NCBI GenBank assembly: GCA_963573315.1
Contig: OY752140.1
Coordinates: 930,001-994,000 of the forward strand
DNA from: Entomortierella parvispora
Lineage: Eukaryota; Mortierellomycota; Mortierellomycetes; Mortierellales; Mortierellaceae
Length of the DNA stretch: 64,000 bases
Direction of reading: 5' to 3'
Numbering within the stretch: the stretch's first letter is position 1; each line of letters starts with the position of its first letter. The notes under the pieces were generated by a model. The model was not told the origin of the DNA, did not search any database, and saw nothing but the letters and a program-made list of their open reading frames with translations. The translations under genes and the position numbers were made by a program. Positions 49,852 to 60,368 of this stretch are shown here, one piece after another.

Positions 49852-51849
49852 ATGTCCAACTTCTCATTCAAGGCCGGCGTTCCCATCTTCTGCGTGGGTT
49901 TCACGCGTGATGACCACCTTATCCTTGGCGGAGGCGGAGGCTCTGGCCGAAGCGGCGTTCAAAACAAGATTGTAAGAAAAGAATACGCGCGGGTGCGTTG
50001 CTGGCAACCAGGCCAATGCAACTCAATTGTGGCAAAAAAGCGATGCAAATATGCATGGAGCCTCAATGGACTGAGCATCTTTTTATTTTGTAGACCATTT
50101 ACAAAGTGGACCCTGCTTCGAAAACACTGACGGTTACTACCGAGAGGCTTTTGAGCCGAGAGGAAGATGCGCCCATGTCTCTCAGTGTCCATCCTAAGGT
50201 ATGGTCCAGCCACTCCGGGCTTGGTTTTGGCTTTTATGCGGGAGCAGAGAGAGAGAGCGAGAGAGAAAAAGGGAAAGAGAGCGAAGGCTCTTCTACTCTT
50301 ATGTTTACATTTCACTGGCCGCGGTTGCTCTGTTTGTTGTTCCACGTCCTTTGAGCGCTTGTTTTTTCAGTTGTTTAAACAAGAGTCACCTTTAATGCTG
50401 ATTGTAGGAATCCGCCTTGGCTTTCGGTATCAACAGCGCAAAGAACAAGATCGAGGCTGGAGAAAATGAAAACTGCAGAGTATTCCAGTACTCTGATGAA
50501 AAGTAAGGCACAGGAGCCAACAATGGACACGCAACCACTGAAGACATGAAAACTCCCATTTATCAAACTTGTCTTCTTTTGCAGAATCGAGCCAATTCAT
50601 AACAAAGGAACATTGGCCAGCAGAGATTCTCTTGATTACCAGGTGCGTCATAAGCTTCAGAAAACATACTTCACTTGAGATGATCCTAAATAATTCATTG
50701 ACGCGTTATTGCTTGGAATACTGGTCATTAGAAAGTTACCCGATTCAACAAGGACGGAACAGTGTTGGCGACTGGAGGCACAGACGGTGTGGTACGCTCG
50801 TTTTCCAACAGCATCTGTTTTTACGAGGCGAACAGGATGGGAAGGATGTATTATTCTAATAGAGACGATTCGTCGTTCATTGTCAATCTGTTTTATAGAT
50901 TGCGCTGTTAAAGTATCCATCGCTGACGCCTGTGATGCCTGTCACCCAATTCAAAGGTCACGAAATTCTTGATCTTGATTTTTCAGCCGACGGAGCACAT
51001 GTAACTCATTTTCACCCTGAGCCTCGTGAGCCTCGTGATAACGTAGGGATATCCCTCTAACTCGTTCTCACATACGATCTGTCATTGGTGTTTTCCCTTT
51101 AGATGGCCGCGGTCTCGGAAATGAACCTGTGGATTATCTCGGCAGAAACTGGACGAGTTTTGGAAGTCATTACCAACCCGGTGCTGAACAAAAAGAAGCC
51201 CTTTGTTTTCAAGACGTGTCGCTTTGGAAGGGGCGCATTTTCGAACGTGTTATACACGTCGGTTAATGGTGACAAGCACCAGAAGCCTTTCGTATGCATG
51301 TGGGACACTTCTAACTGGACACGTATCCGTACATTGACTGTTGGACCCAGGCCCATAAGTGCATGCACAGTCAGGTATGGTCTTACATAGCACGGAGTGC
51401 CTAGGAAACGTGAGACACTGTGCTAAAAAAAACTCTAATTCTCTTGTTCTTTAGCAATGACGGCAAGTTGATCGCGTTCGCTTCCTCCGATATGGGGATC
51501 CGGATTTGTAGCAGTAAAACGCTGCAAGTTCTGATGACGGTGCCCAAGACACACCAGCTCCCTGTTACAACCTTGGCTTTCAACAGCGATGGTTCACTAC
51601 TCGTCAGTGGCTCGATCGATGCAACTTGCCAAATCATCTCTGTCCCAAAGACATTCCCCAAGAGTAGGTTCTGATTCTCTTTCTCTTTTTCATTTTGATA
51701 TGGCTTTGTATTGTGTCGAGAAACTCATATGATCCTTACTTGTCTGAACTGTCCTACATCTAGACAACAACTTTGTGATGCTGGTCTTGGCGCTCCTTTT
51801 CTTGTTCTTGGCTGCCCTCATTCAGGTTTACCAAAACTCACAGCTCTAA
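49852..51849 (+). CDS. SEC12: Sec12/PREB-type guanine nucleotide exchange factor for Sar1
   Basis: Nine exons (49852-49971, 50094-50198, 50408-50502, 50585-50642, 50732-50791, 50899-51000, 51103-51374, 51455-51663, 51764-51849) give about 368 residues. It is a WD40-type beta propeller with blades such as RFNKDGTVLATGGTDGV, HEILDLDFSADGAHMAAVSE, SNDGKLIAFASSDMGIRI and LAFNSDGSLLVSGSIDATCQI. The N terminus SFKAGVPIFCVGFTRDDHLILGGGGGSGRSGVQNKI matches the Sec12/PREB glycine-rich K-loop that carries the exchange activity. One transmembrane segment near the C terminus (FVMLVLALLFLFLAALIQVY) with a short tail makes it a type II ER protein. It activates Sar1 to start COPII budding. High confidence. 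Confidence 0.9.
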
Positions 51850-52198
51850 ACGATCACTAGTCCTTCCTTCATGGACAATGAAAAGACACAAAAGTTTATT
51901 GCTTGCAGTACAGCAACAACCATAATAAAAAAAACTTATTAAAAAGCAAGCAAACACGACTAGAATACAGGAAAGAGGAAGATATTATACAGGGGTATTG
52001 AGAAGAGAAAGGCAAAGAATAACGGCGGAAAAGAAAGAGCGGTTGACGAGGTTCAGGATAGGACTGGCAATTTCCCACAGGCGGTGTGAAAAGAGACTCG
52101 CGCAAGACATTGGTATCCCATTCCTTAGAATCGAGTCTATATCGATTTTCACTTGGACATTCTTCAAAGAGGCACAACTTGGAGTGCTCCTATTCTCT
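51850..52198. other. Convergent 3' region
   Basis: Between Sec12 (+) and the nuclease gene (-). On the minus strand the stretch at 51926-51936 (rich in A/T) can serve polyadenylation of one gene. No further feature seen. Confidence 0.5.
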
Positions 52199-55198
52199 TC
52201 AAGCAGGCAAATGATCACGCTCACGGAAAACCGCGACCAAAGGGATATGATCTGAAGGAAAGTGTTCGCTAGGCAGGGCTGTTGGCAAGGGAGGCCGGTC
52301 CAGCCATTGACCGTTTGGTGAGTCCATGTCAGGGCAATTCAATTGTGGGACAGTCTTAGTTGTTATTGTTGAAGAAGAGGAAGTCGAATCCGTTGGTAAA
52401 AGGGGTTCCTTCCGTCCTTGTGATGTTTGAAATAGCTTTGAGAAATCCAGGCAAGGCGTCTGGGTCGTGGAAGATGCTGACGACGATGATGACGACGAAA
52501 GCGCGGACGGTGCGTATTCCTGGGTTCTACCCCGAATAGACTCTGACAGCGACAAGGAGGAAGACGATGTGGAGGAGGAGGACACTGAAAGAACTGACAT
52601 CTCCTGCTCGACCTCTGAATCCATGTCAGACGAGCTGGAATATGATAGTGGTGCATCTGCGGATAGAGTGATTTTTGGCGAGGCAGATATGTTGTTGTGC
52701 GAGCTCGATGACGAAGGGACAATCGTCCTCTTATTTGTTGATTCGAAATGGTCCAGAAAGCCCATGAGTCCCAAGGACGAAGGATCGTAAAGCAGATAGT
52801 CAATTGTTCCTTGGAATTGACGTGTTGCGTTCGTGAATGGTAGGGTCGAAGACTGGTAACTATCAGCCAGTCCCAGATTGTGGTGAAACCGACTGTCCGG
52901 CGCCCTCGTGAACCGTCCAAAGTCGTTGCCACCAAAATGACAGGTATCCACTTGTCCTGTTTTTAGAAACTGTACTACAGCACTATCCGGAAGCGAATTA
53001 AAGTCTCCAGCGAGAATGGTTGGTATCGTTTTTTGAGACTTTTGTTGACTCTGTGATGGCGACGATGGCAGAGAGTTCTCATCGTGATTGAAGGATGGTT
53101 TAGCCCCTGTGGATGCGATCGCATTTGCTTTGAGTTCCTCTAGTTTTGAAGTCAGGATGGCGGTCTGTAACATTTTGGCATCTGGAAAAGCTGGGTCGGC
53201 AAGGAGGTGAGTTGTTGCTACTTGAACCAGACGCTTGGTCCGGCGGTTTTCAAAGAGGGCGACAATGGCCAGGTTGTGAAAAAGATTGAAGCGAATAGCA
53301 GTGTCCCGAGCCATGGAAGGTCGCTTGACGTTGAGGTCGTCCAATTCAATCTGATTGAAACGGAGAACGTGCTCATTTACCAGCTTGAATCGACTATGAT
53401 GGGAATACAGTTTTTTGCAGTCGAAAAGGGTGAGAATGTAATTTCAAGGAGTTCATTTTGTGGCCACAAAACAGGAAACGTGGTAGAGTTTCTGGACGTC
53501 TGTTGTCATTTTAGCATTGACATCATCCTTTCTCCTTCCCCTTACCTATCGCGATAGAAAATGGCACATCCGTCCCGCATCTCGTAGACATTCATCTTGT
53601 AGGCATGGACAGAGCGGTAGCCAAGTCGAGAAAGACGAGGGTTGAAAAACTCTTCGTAGTCCTTGAGTTCAACCTCCTATTGGTCAAAAGGAGATGGAAT
53701 AAGTTGGAGCACTTCCCAGAATACGTCTGTGCTGCACAATTGTGGGGGAGGGGAGTGGGAAACGCAAAAGGTCCTGTGGGGCTGCTTTACCTGCAGACAG
53801 ATAATGTCGGCGTCCAAGAATGCGATGTGGTTCAAGATTGTCTCCTTGCGATAGCTCCATTCAAGGAAACCTGGCTCACAACCTGCATCCAGCCGCAAAG
53901 GATGGCACAGCCTGGGCGACAGCAAATTCCAGGAGAGGACAACGAAGGACTCTAATGAAAATAGAAAGGGATCCCACCATGGCATTGTTAGAACAAGGTG
54001 TAAATAGAACAGAGAGCAAGGGGAGAGGGGGGAGGAGGGGCAAACATAATTCGGAAACGTACTGGGATCCATCGACATGGGGCCAAAGGTTTCGCAGACC
54101 CATTCACGCTTTGGAAACGCGACCAGGACATCGTCTAGAAAGGACCGAGAGAAGATGAGATGGAGCTCAGCTATGTCAGCCATTCAGTCATTCTCGAGGG
54201 GCAAAGGGGCAAAGGAAGACAGACAACCCCCTTGTCAATCCTTTAGAATGAAAGAAATCGGTGGACGATCACTTTATTCTCTTTCGAGAAAAAAGTAAAT
54301 AAACAAACCGTGTGGCGGCACGCGTTTGCACCCATTTTCTCTTCCCATTGCTGTCTGTCACAGGGAGAGCTTACCCGACAAAGATAGCGTGGACTCCTCT
54401 TCGAAGAGCCACCGACGGGGGATGACGCTGCTCGCCAACAATAGAAGGACAAACGATATTGATAGTCAATAGGCGTGTTTTCCTTGGTAGCCATACAGTC
54501 AGGGTGAGCCAAGCATACCTGAGAGGGATGGGTAGGTCGGGCAGGAGGTCCTGGTAGTGGTCGTCATCCTCCATGACAGGCGAGCCTAGATCCACTAAAG
54601 GTACCATGTTTTGAATCTGTGCCATCCGCCTGGCCTGATAGGCCTGTGTTCGTGCACGTCTTCGTTGTCCTTTGCCCTGGCGCGTGCGCTGCTGTGTCAG
54701 CTGGCCTTGCTGGTCCTTGTGTTGTGTATTGTTGGTCTGCTGGGTATCTGAGTGGTGACTTTTGCCATATCGGTGATGAAGGTGATGGTGCGGCGCCAGA
54801 AGTAAGGGTGCCTCCTTTTCATACGAGCTGAACGAGCTGCCGTCGTCATACGCAAAGAGAGGAGGTTGGCCCGGCGATGCTGTTGTGGCCGATTGATTGG
54901 CTCCGGTCCCCAGCCCAAGGTCTGTGCCAACGCCAGCGCCTGGAACTGCGGTGCCGGACTTCAAACTTGTCCTGCGCTTCTGGCCCATGGGCGGGGACCA
55001 AGCTGCGGCCTCTGACAGAGAGGGCCACGATGACTCATAGCCAGAGTCGCCGAGACTTTCACTTTGGATTGGCTTTCCTTTGATTCCAGAGGGTGAGGAG
55101 GATGAGGACTGAGGAGGATGGATGTCGATGGGTGCGACTGTGGAGGCCATTGGTTCGGCGACTGGGGAGTTCGTTGGTGCGACCATCTGGGATGCCAT
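52199..55198 (-). CDS. CCR4/nocturnin-family nuclease or phosphatase (EEP superfamily)
   Basis: Firm exons are 55198-54519, 53951-53791, 53676-53546 and 53393-52199. One more exon around 54146-54065 (DDVLVAFPKREWVCETFGPMSMDP) is likely, but I could not phase it with exon 1. The endonuclease/exonuclease/phosphatase fold shows FVVLSWNLLSPRLC, FLEWSYRKETILNHIAFLDADIICLQEVELKDYEEFF, DGCAIFYRD, VQVATTHLLADP, TILAGDFNSLPDS and SDHIPLVAVF. These give the metal-binding Asn and Glu, the Asp-x-Asn pair and the terminal Asp-His. Relatives are Ccr4, Ngl2, Angel and nocturnin. The substrate is not determinable. A ~140-residue Ser/acidic low-complexity insert sits between the GTIDYLLY strand and the final SDH motif. 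The N-terminal ~220 residues are disordered with basic and Gln-rich runs. Shares its promoter with Hse1. Confidence 0.83.
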
Positions 55199-55809
55199 CA
55201 GTTTGCGGTTCCTGAGTATGAAACAAAGTTGCAGCGGAGTGGCGTCTGTGGGGTTGGGTGGCCAGGGAGAAGGTGTCTGACGACGAAGGAGGAGGAAGAA
55301 GAAGAGTTGGAGAAGGACAGGTTGGGCGGAAAGAGAGAAAGAGAGAGAGAGAGAAAGAGAGAGAGGAGGAGAGAGAAGGAAGGAAAGAGGGAAAGGGAGC
55401 GGAGAGGAAGGGAAGGGAAGAAGGGAAGGGAGGAAGGGAAAGAAGCAAAAGGCAAGACAAGAGAGAGAGAAGAAGGCAGCCTGGTCCCAGCAAGTTGTTG
55501 TTCTAGTTGAGCAAGCGAATTGTGGCATGTGCGGGAAGGACGGAGGAAAGGGGAGGAAGAGGCGGGAAGAGAAGAAACGCGCCCAAAACAGTGCAAACAA
55601 AGAGAGTGAGAGACACAGCCAGAGAGAGAGGCAGGGGATGGCAAGGGGCACGAAGGGGCGCTTTTGCGTTTTTCTTCTGGGGGCGAGTGAATGAGTAGCA
55701 AGAGAGGACAAGGTAGCAAAGAGGTTCAAGACGAACGGGTGGACATGAATCATGAAAGGGACGGATAGGAACCTTGAGCTCTGTGGACATGAGAATGAAG
55801 GGTGCGTTT

Positions 55810-55903
<94 letters not shown>

Positions 55904-56335
55904 TGAAGCACACTCACACCGAAGCGCGCTCTTTGTTCTTTGTTCTTTATTCTTGCCCCCCCAAAGGTGAAATGGCCAAGCAGTCGAGGTTGAACCCGTC
56001 CTCCTCCTCCTCCTCCTCCTTCTCCTCCTCCTGGACTCCTTCCTGGTCTCCTTCCTGGTCTCCCCTGGGGGCGAAAGGGAACGCGCACGGGCACAGGGGA
56101 GCCAGCCTGCCTGCTCGCCCACATACTCGTGCTCATCGGGCCCAAGTGACGTGGGATGCGGTGCGCCTTGCGACTTGTTCGACTTTTGGTTGGTGTCCCT
56201 CCCTCTTTCTTGTGCCTTTCTTTCTTCCTTCTCGACGCCATCCTTCCCTCTTTCCTTCCCTCTTTCCATTTCTTCGTTCTCAGTCCCCCAATCCCCCCGC
56301 TTCGCTTCATCTCACAGCTCTTGTCTACCCTCTAC
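55199..56335. promoter_or_regulatory. Divergent promoter of the nuclease and Hse1 genes
   Basis: 1.1 kb dominated by simple sequence: a purine-rich AG/GAA domain at about 55328-55465, a (CT)45 array at 55812-55901, (CTC)n around 55998-56030, and a CTTTCTTCC-rich leader before the Hse1 ATG. Long open frames in several phases are translations of these repeats. Confidence 0.65.
55812..55901. repeat. (CT)45 dinucleotide microsatellite
   Basis: 90 bp of uninterrupted CT on the plus strand, in the middle of a divergent promoter. Length polymorphism between strains is expected, and the tract can form H-DNA or bind GAGA-type factors. Confidence 0.97.
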
Positions 56336-58502
56336 ATGTTCAGAAACGCAAACCCCTTTGACGACATTGTCGGTATGGCCCTTGGAACCTACATTTCTTC
56401 GTGCTCCGCCTTGCTGGAAAGCCCTTCCAGTCGAGTATTCTAACACTTCTTGGAATCTCCCTTTGGCACCTAGCCAATGCAACAAGCGAGAGTCTCACCT
56501 CCGAGAACTGGGATCTCATCTTGACTATTTGTGAAAAAGTCAATCGTTCTGGTGACAATTCGTAAGTCTCGGCATAGTTGCCAAGCCAGTTCAATGTTCG
56601 AGGCGCAGCGGGCCATTTCATGCGGAAAACTGACACCATTCATTTCTTGCTTGGCCTATGCAATAGAGGGCGAGACTGCCTGGGCGCTATCCAAAAGCGT
56701 CTCGTCAACAAGAATGCCAATGTCATCCTTTATTCTCTTACAGTACGTCTTGATGGAGCTCGATATATGGCGCCGCATGATCTTCAAGTGAAATATCCCT
56801 TAACTCCTTTCACAACTCTTGTAGCTATGCGAGTCTCTCGCCAAGAACTGTGGACTAAAGGCTCAAAGAGAAATCTCTTCGCGTGCGTTTACTGCTCTCC
56901 TTGTCAAGATCCTAAACGAAAAGGTAAGTCGGCACCTAGCGTTATCGTTCTCCAGCCGGTGTTAATGTCAAGCATGTATTCACCTATCCCTACTTTGCCT
57001 ATAGACCACCCACCCTGCAGTTAGATTGAGGATACTGGAGCTTATTCAGCAGTGGGCGTTTGAATTCCGTGCAGATCCTTCTCTCGGCATTATGGATGAA
57101 ACTTACCAGCAACTTCGAACGCAGTCAAAGTTCAAATTCCCTTCACCCCAAAAACCCAAGAAAGAACTGAAGGTGAGAACACGTTCATTTGTGTCGCAGA
57201 CGGATTAGACACGCGATAAGAGCACTTACAATCCCATTGCCTGGCCGATACCTATTTAGAGCGAAGCCGACAAGCGCAAAGAAGAAGAAGAGTTGCAATT
57301 GGCATTGGCATTATCTTTATCTGCCAGTGAACATTCTGCGGAGCGCGTAAGAGGATGTTCAGAGAAGAGCAACTGGTGAACGTACCATAGGTTCAGTCGC
57401 TAATTTTTTACATTATTTTCCTCGTTAGAAGTCTGGCACTCAGTCAACTCAACATCCCAGTGCTGCCCCAGCCCCTGCGAAGCGCGTGCGTGCACTGTAT
57501 GATTTTGAACCCACTGAAGCAGGCGAACTAGGGTTTCAAAAGGACGACATTATTGAAGTTTTGGCAACCTCTTATCAGGACTGGTGGAAGGGCGAACTTT
57601 ATGGTCGCCAGGGAATCTTTCCAGTTAACTACGTGGAAGAGATCAAGGAGGGCGAGTCCAATCAGACGACTGGGGATCTTGATGATGAGACGCATGTTCT
57701 TCACGAAGCAAAGAATGTGGATGGACTTATTCAAATGCTCCAGAATGTTGATCCACGCCGAGACAACTTCTCTGACAATGAAACGCTGCAGGATACATAT
57801 AACAATGTCCTTGGTATTCGACCAAAGCTTGTGGAGCTGATCAGGAAGCATGGAGAAAAGAAGGACGAGATGTTGCTCCTGAACGAAAAACTCGCCCGTG
57901 CCAGAGCCACATACGAAAAGATGATGGAGCAGTCGATCGCAAAGTACAGCAACTCTGCGTATACTGCTTACCAGCCACACCAATCTTATCAAACGGCACC
58001 CGCCACTGTAAACTATTTTACGGCACAGCCTGGACAGCCTGGACAGCCCGGACAGAATGGTCAACCCTTTTCAAGTGCGCCGTATCAGCCGCAATTTAGC
58101 TCTGCTCCTCTCCAGGGCCAAGCACCGTTCCAGCCCGAAGCTCAATACGCTCCTTACACGCCTCAATTGCAGCAGCAACAGGCAATTCCTCAGCAACCAT
58201 CCCAGCAATTGCCTCAACAACAGCTCACATTCGATCAAGTTTACTCGCAGCCAGCACAGTCCGTTGCCCCAGTAGATTATCACGCCGGTGCTCCTCCTCA
58301 ACAGTTCTCACAGCCACAGCAGCAACAACCTGTTCAACACTTCCAAGGACAGCCTATTCCGCAGCAACAGCAGATTGATTACAATGTTCAAATGAACCAG
58401 CAGCAGCAACTTCAACAGCAGCCCGGCTATGCTGCCCAGCCAGCACAATTCGCCCCACCGACGAATGGATACGCCCCAGCAGCAGTACCTTCATTTCAAT
58501 GA
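56336..58502 (+). CDS. HSE1: ESCRT-0 subunit Hse1 (STAM family)
   Basis: Seven exons (56336-56372, 56474-56561, 56667-56742, 56825-56923, 57005-57172, 57260-57346, 57429-58502) give about 542 residues. The VHS domain is NPFDDIVANATSESLTSENWDLILTICEKVN ... CLGAIQKRLVNKNANVILYSLTLCESLAKNCG ... AVRLRILELIQQWAFEF. The ubiquitin-interacting motif is EEEELQLALALSLSASE. The SH3 domain is RVRALYDFEPTEAGELGFQKDDIIEVL ... WWKGELYGRQGIFPVNYVEEI. A GAT-like helical core follows (LIQMLQNVDPRRDNFSDNETLQDTYNNVLGIRPKLVELI), then a Gln/Pro-rich tail. The order VHS-UIM-SH3-GAT is diagnostic. With Vps27 it sorts ubiquitinated cargo at endosomes. The stop lies 53 bp from the stop of the convergent neighbour. High confidence. 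Confidence 0.95.
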
Positions 58503-58554
58503 CCAGTCTTCTAAATTCTCGTTCCTCAGAACACAATAATAAAAGAAAAAAAAG

Positions 58555-59181
58555 CTACTTTATTTCCATAGATGAGATATGACTTGAAAGACGTTCGCTC
58601 AGCTTGTCTCTCCGCTTTGCATAATTGTTAGACATATCCAGCTTACCCATGTCGCCAAAGACTTTGCTCAGGCTGTCCCAGGTCAGGACAAGCCCAGCAG
58701 CGTTTAGACATTGATCTTCAGTCGGACTCACAATATCCTTCCTTGCTCTGTCCGATGGTTTTTCTCCAAGAGGTCCCGACGCCTCTGCTTGAAGCTTCGC
58801 CAGTCTCTGCAGGCAGACTTCGGCCTGGACTAAATCAGAGACTCGAACACAACCATCCGCCATTTCTTTCCAAGCGTTCATCCTTAGGGCCTTGATCTGG
58901 TTTTCTTGAGTGGGTGACCATTGGATCTGAACTCCGTGCTTGGAAGACGAAGAGGGTGAGGAGGAAGGGAGGTTGTCGAGTAATGAGCAGGACTGGGCGA
59001 GAAGAGGAATCGTTGGCTTGTTATTCCGCTCCTGTTCGATGGTTAGAGCTTTCAACACCTGGAGTTTGTTCAGGACATCCGCCAGGAGAAGGTCTCCTTG
59101 GTCTGAGGAGGTGGAGTCAGCAGTAGCTGCGGAGGTGGTGGGAGGGACTCGGTGCGGATGCTTCAATGGAGCTCGTGACAT
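58555..59181 (-). CDS. Unidentified helical protein
   Basis: Intronless frame of 208 residues starting MSRAPLKHPHRVPPTT. After a short Thr/Ser-rich N terminus it is mostly amphipathic helix: LLLADVLNKLQVLKALTIEQERN, then a Ser-rich linker, NQIKALRMNAWKEMADGCVRVSDLVQAEVCLQRLAKLQAEA, and LTWDSLSKVFGDMGKLDMSNNYAKRRDKLSERLSSH. The composition is coding-like and the gene sits between two real genes with room for its own promoter. I do not recognise the family. The second half is vaguely like the helical SRA1/Sec31-type C-terminal bundle, but this is not enough to name it. The stop overlaps the 3' UTR region of Hse1. Confidence 0.65.
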   Translation of the reverse strand: MSRAPLKHPHRVPPTTSAATADSTSSDQGDLLLADVLNKLQVLKALTIEQERNNKPTIPLLAQSCSLLDNLPSSSPSSSSKHGVQIQWSPTQENQIKALRMNAWKEMADGCVRVSDLVQAEVCLQRLAKLQAEASGPLGEKPSDRARKDIVSPTEDQCLNAAGLVLTWDSLSKVFGDMGKLDMSNNYAKRRDKLSERLSSHISSMEIK

Positions 59182-59455
59182 GTGCGGCTATAGGGCAGAG
59201 ACAAAGGTTTACCTTTGTCGCGAAATGGCTAGAGAAAGATGTTGACTTAGAAGATGTTCCATGCATGCACCCACATTTGTGCCTTGTTCAAATAACGGAG
59301 GTTTACTCCTCATAAACACAAATTATGGATTACGTGACTGCGAACAACACGTAGCCCCTTAACATCACAGAGACCCGGGCAGGTGAGATCCGTTTTGTTT
59401 GATTTCCATCATCATTCATCCCTCACCTCCACTCTCCATCCAAATCTACATCAAA

Positions 59456-60117
59456 ATGCGCGCCTGGTCCGTTCCCTTCATCCGCCCCATGGCCCCCTTC
59501 CTGATCGGAGGTGCCATCACCTTCTACATCATCAACGGTGCTCAGGAAACCGCTCTTAAGAGTATGTCTGCAAATTCGATTGCTCCCTAACCTTCACTCT
59601 CTCCTACACGACACTCAAATTCCCCCGATTCCACCCGCATCATTCCTTGGAGCGCACTACCTTCATTCCTTTTATTGTGATCAGGATGGCGAATCGAGAA
59701 CGTTCTTTGCCTCGACTTTTCATACGTGCAGTACTGGATAGATGGCTTGAGAGCACCGTGACGACATTGAAGAATACGTTTTCCTTGGGTTTTGGATGCA
59801 TTACTGGTTGCCCGTCCTCGTGTTTTCAGGCACCAGATCTCAAATGAAGATTAGAACCAAGCAAGGTTACTGTTTCACCACTTCGTTTGTCTGCTCTGAC
59901 AGGACTCTAACCATGACACTTTCTTCCTCCATCGTTTCTTTAGGCCCTGTCTTCAAGAACGATCCTCGCAACCCCCACTGTAAGCAACAAAGTCCTACCG
60001 CTCGATTTTAAGGCGATATTCACCAATTACTCTTTGAAGCAAGGGACTGATATTGTCTTTCTTTCTTTTTTTCTTTCTCTCTTTCAAGTCAGCGGCAAGA
60101 AGGAGGAGAAGCACTAA
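59456..60117 (+). CDS. ATP18: Mitochondrial ATP synthase subunit j
   Basis: Three exons (59456-59561, 59944-59979, 60089-60117) give only 56 residues, so the gene is easily missed. The N terminus MRAWSVPFIRPMAPFL and membrane span FLIGGAITFYIINGA match the family, and the spliced C terminus reads SPVFKNDPRNPHFSGKKEEKH. The motif NDPRNP-x-F is the hallmark of yeast Atp18 (59 residues). It is a small membrane subunit of the F1Fo-ATP synthase peripheral region, important for dimer stability. Intron 1 (382 bp) is more than twice the coding length. The start is preceded by a C/T-rich leader. Good confidence. Confidence 0.88.
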
Positions 60118-60368
60118 ATCTATCGAAGAATAACGCTCGATTTGTTTTAAAACCCCCATCTTCCCCAAAGGAAAACACCCATCTCTTCCCATTAAAAATG
60201 TATTGCGTCTAGCGATTCGCAACACCCCGAAAAAAAACAACAACAGGAGAACCTCATCGAAAAATGTTAAGGCAATTGGGAGACCTTTTTACAGATGCGG
60301 AACTGTTTATACATTGCGATTACTATGATACATAGGATGTGAAAAAGGAAGGAAAAAAAAGCATGGGA

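Noticed and set aside
54371-56269. 632-residue minus-strand open frame with a long Arg-Glu repeat
   Set aside because: Its upstream half is a translation of the (CT)45 array and other simple sequence in the intergenic region. Only the part from 55198 down to 54519 belongs to the nuclease gene.
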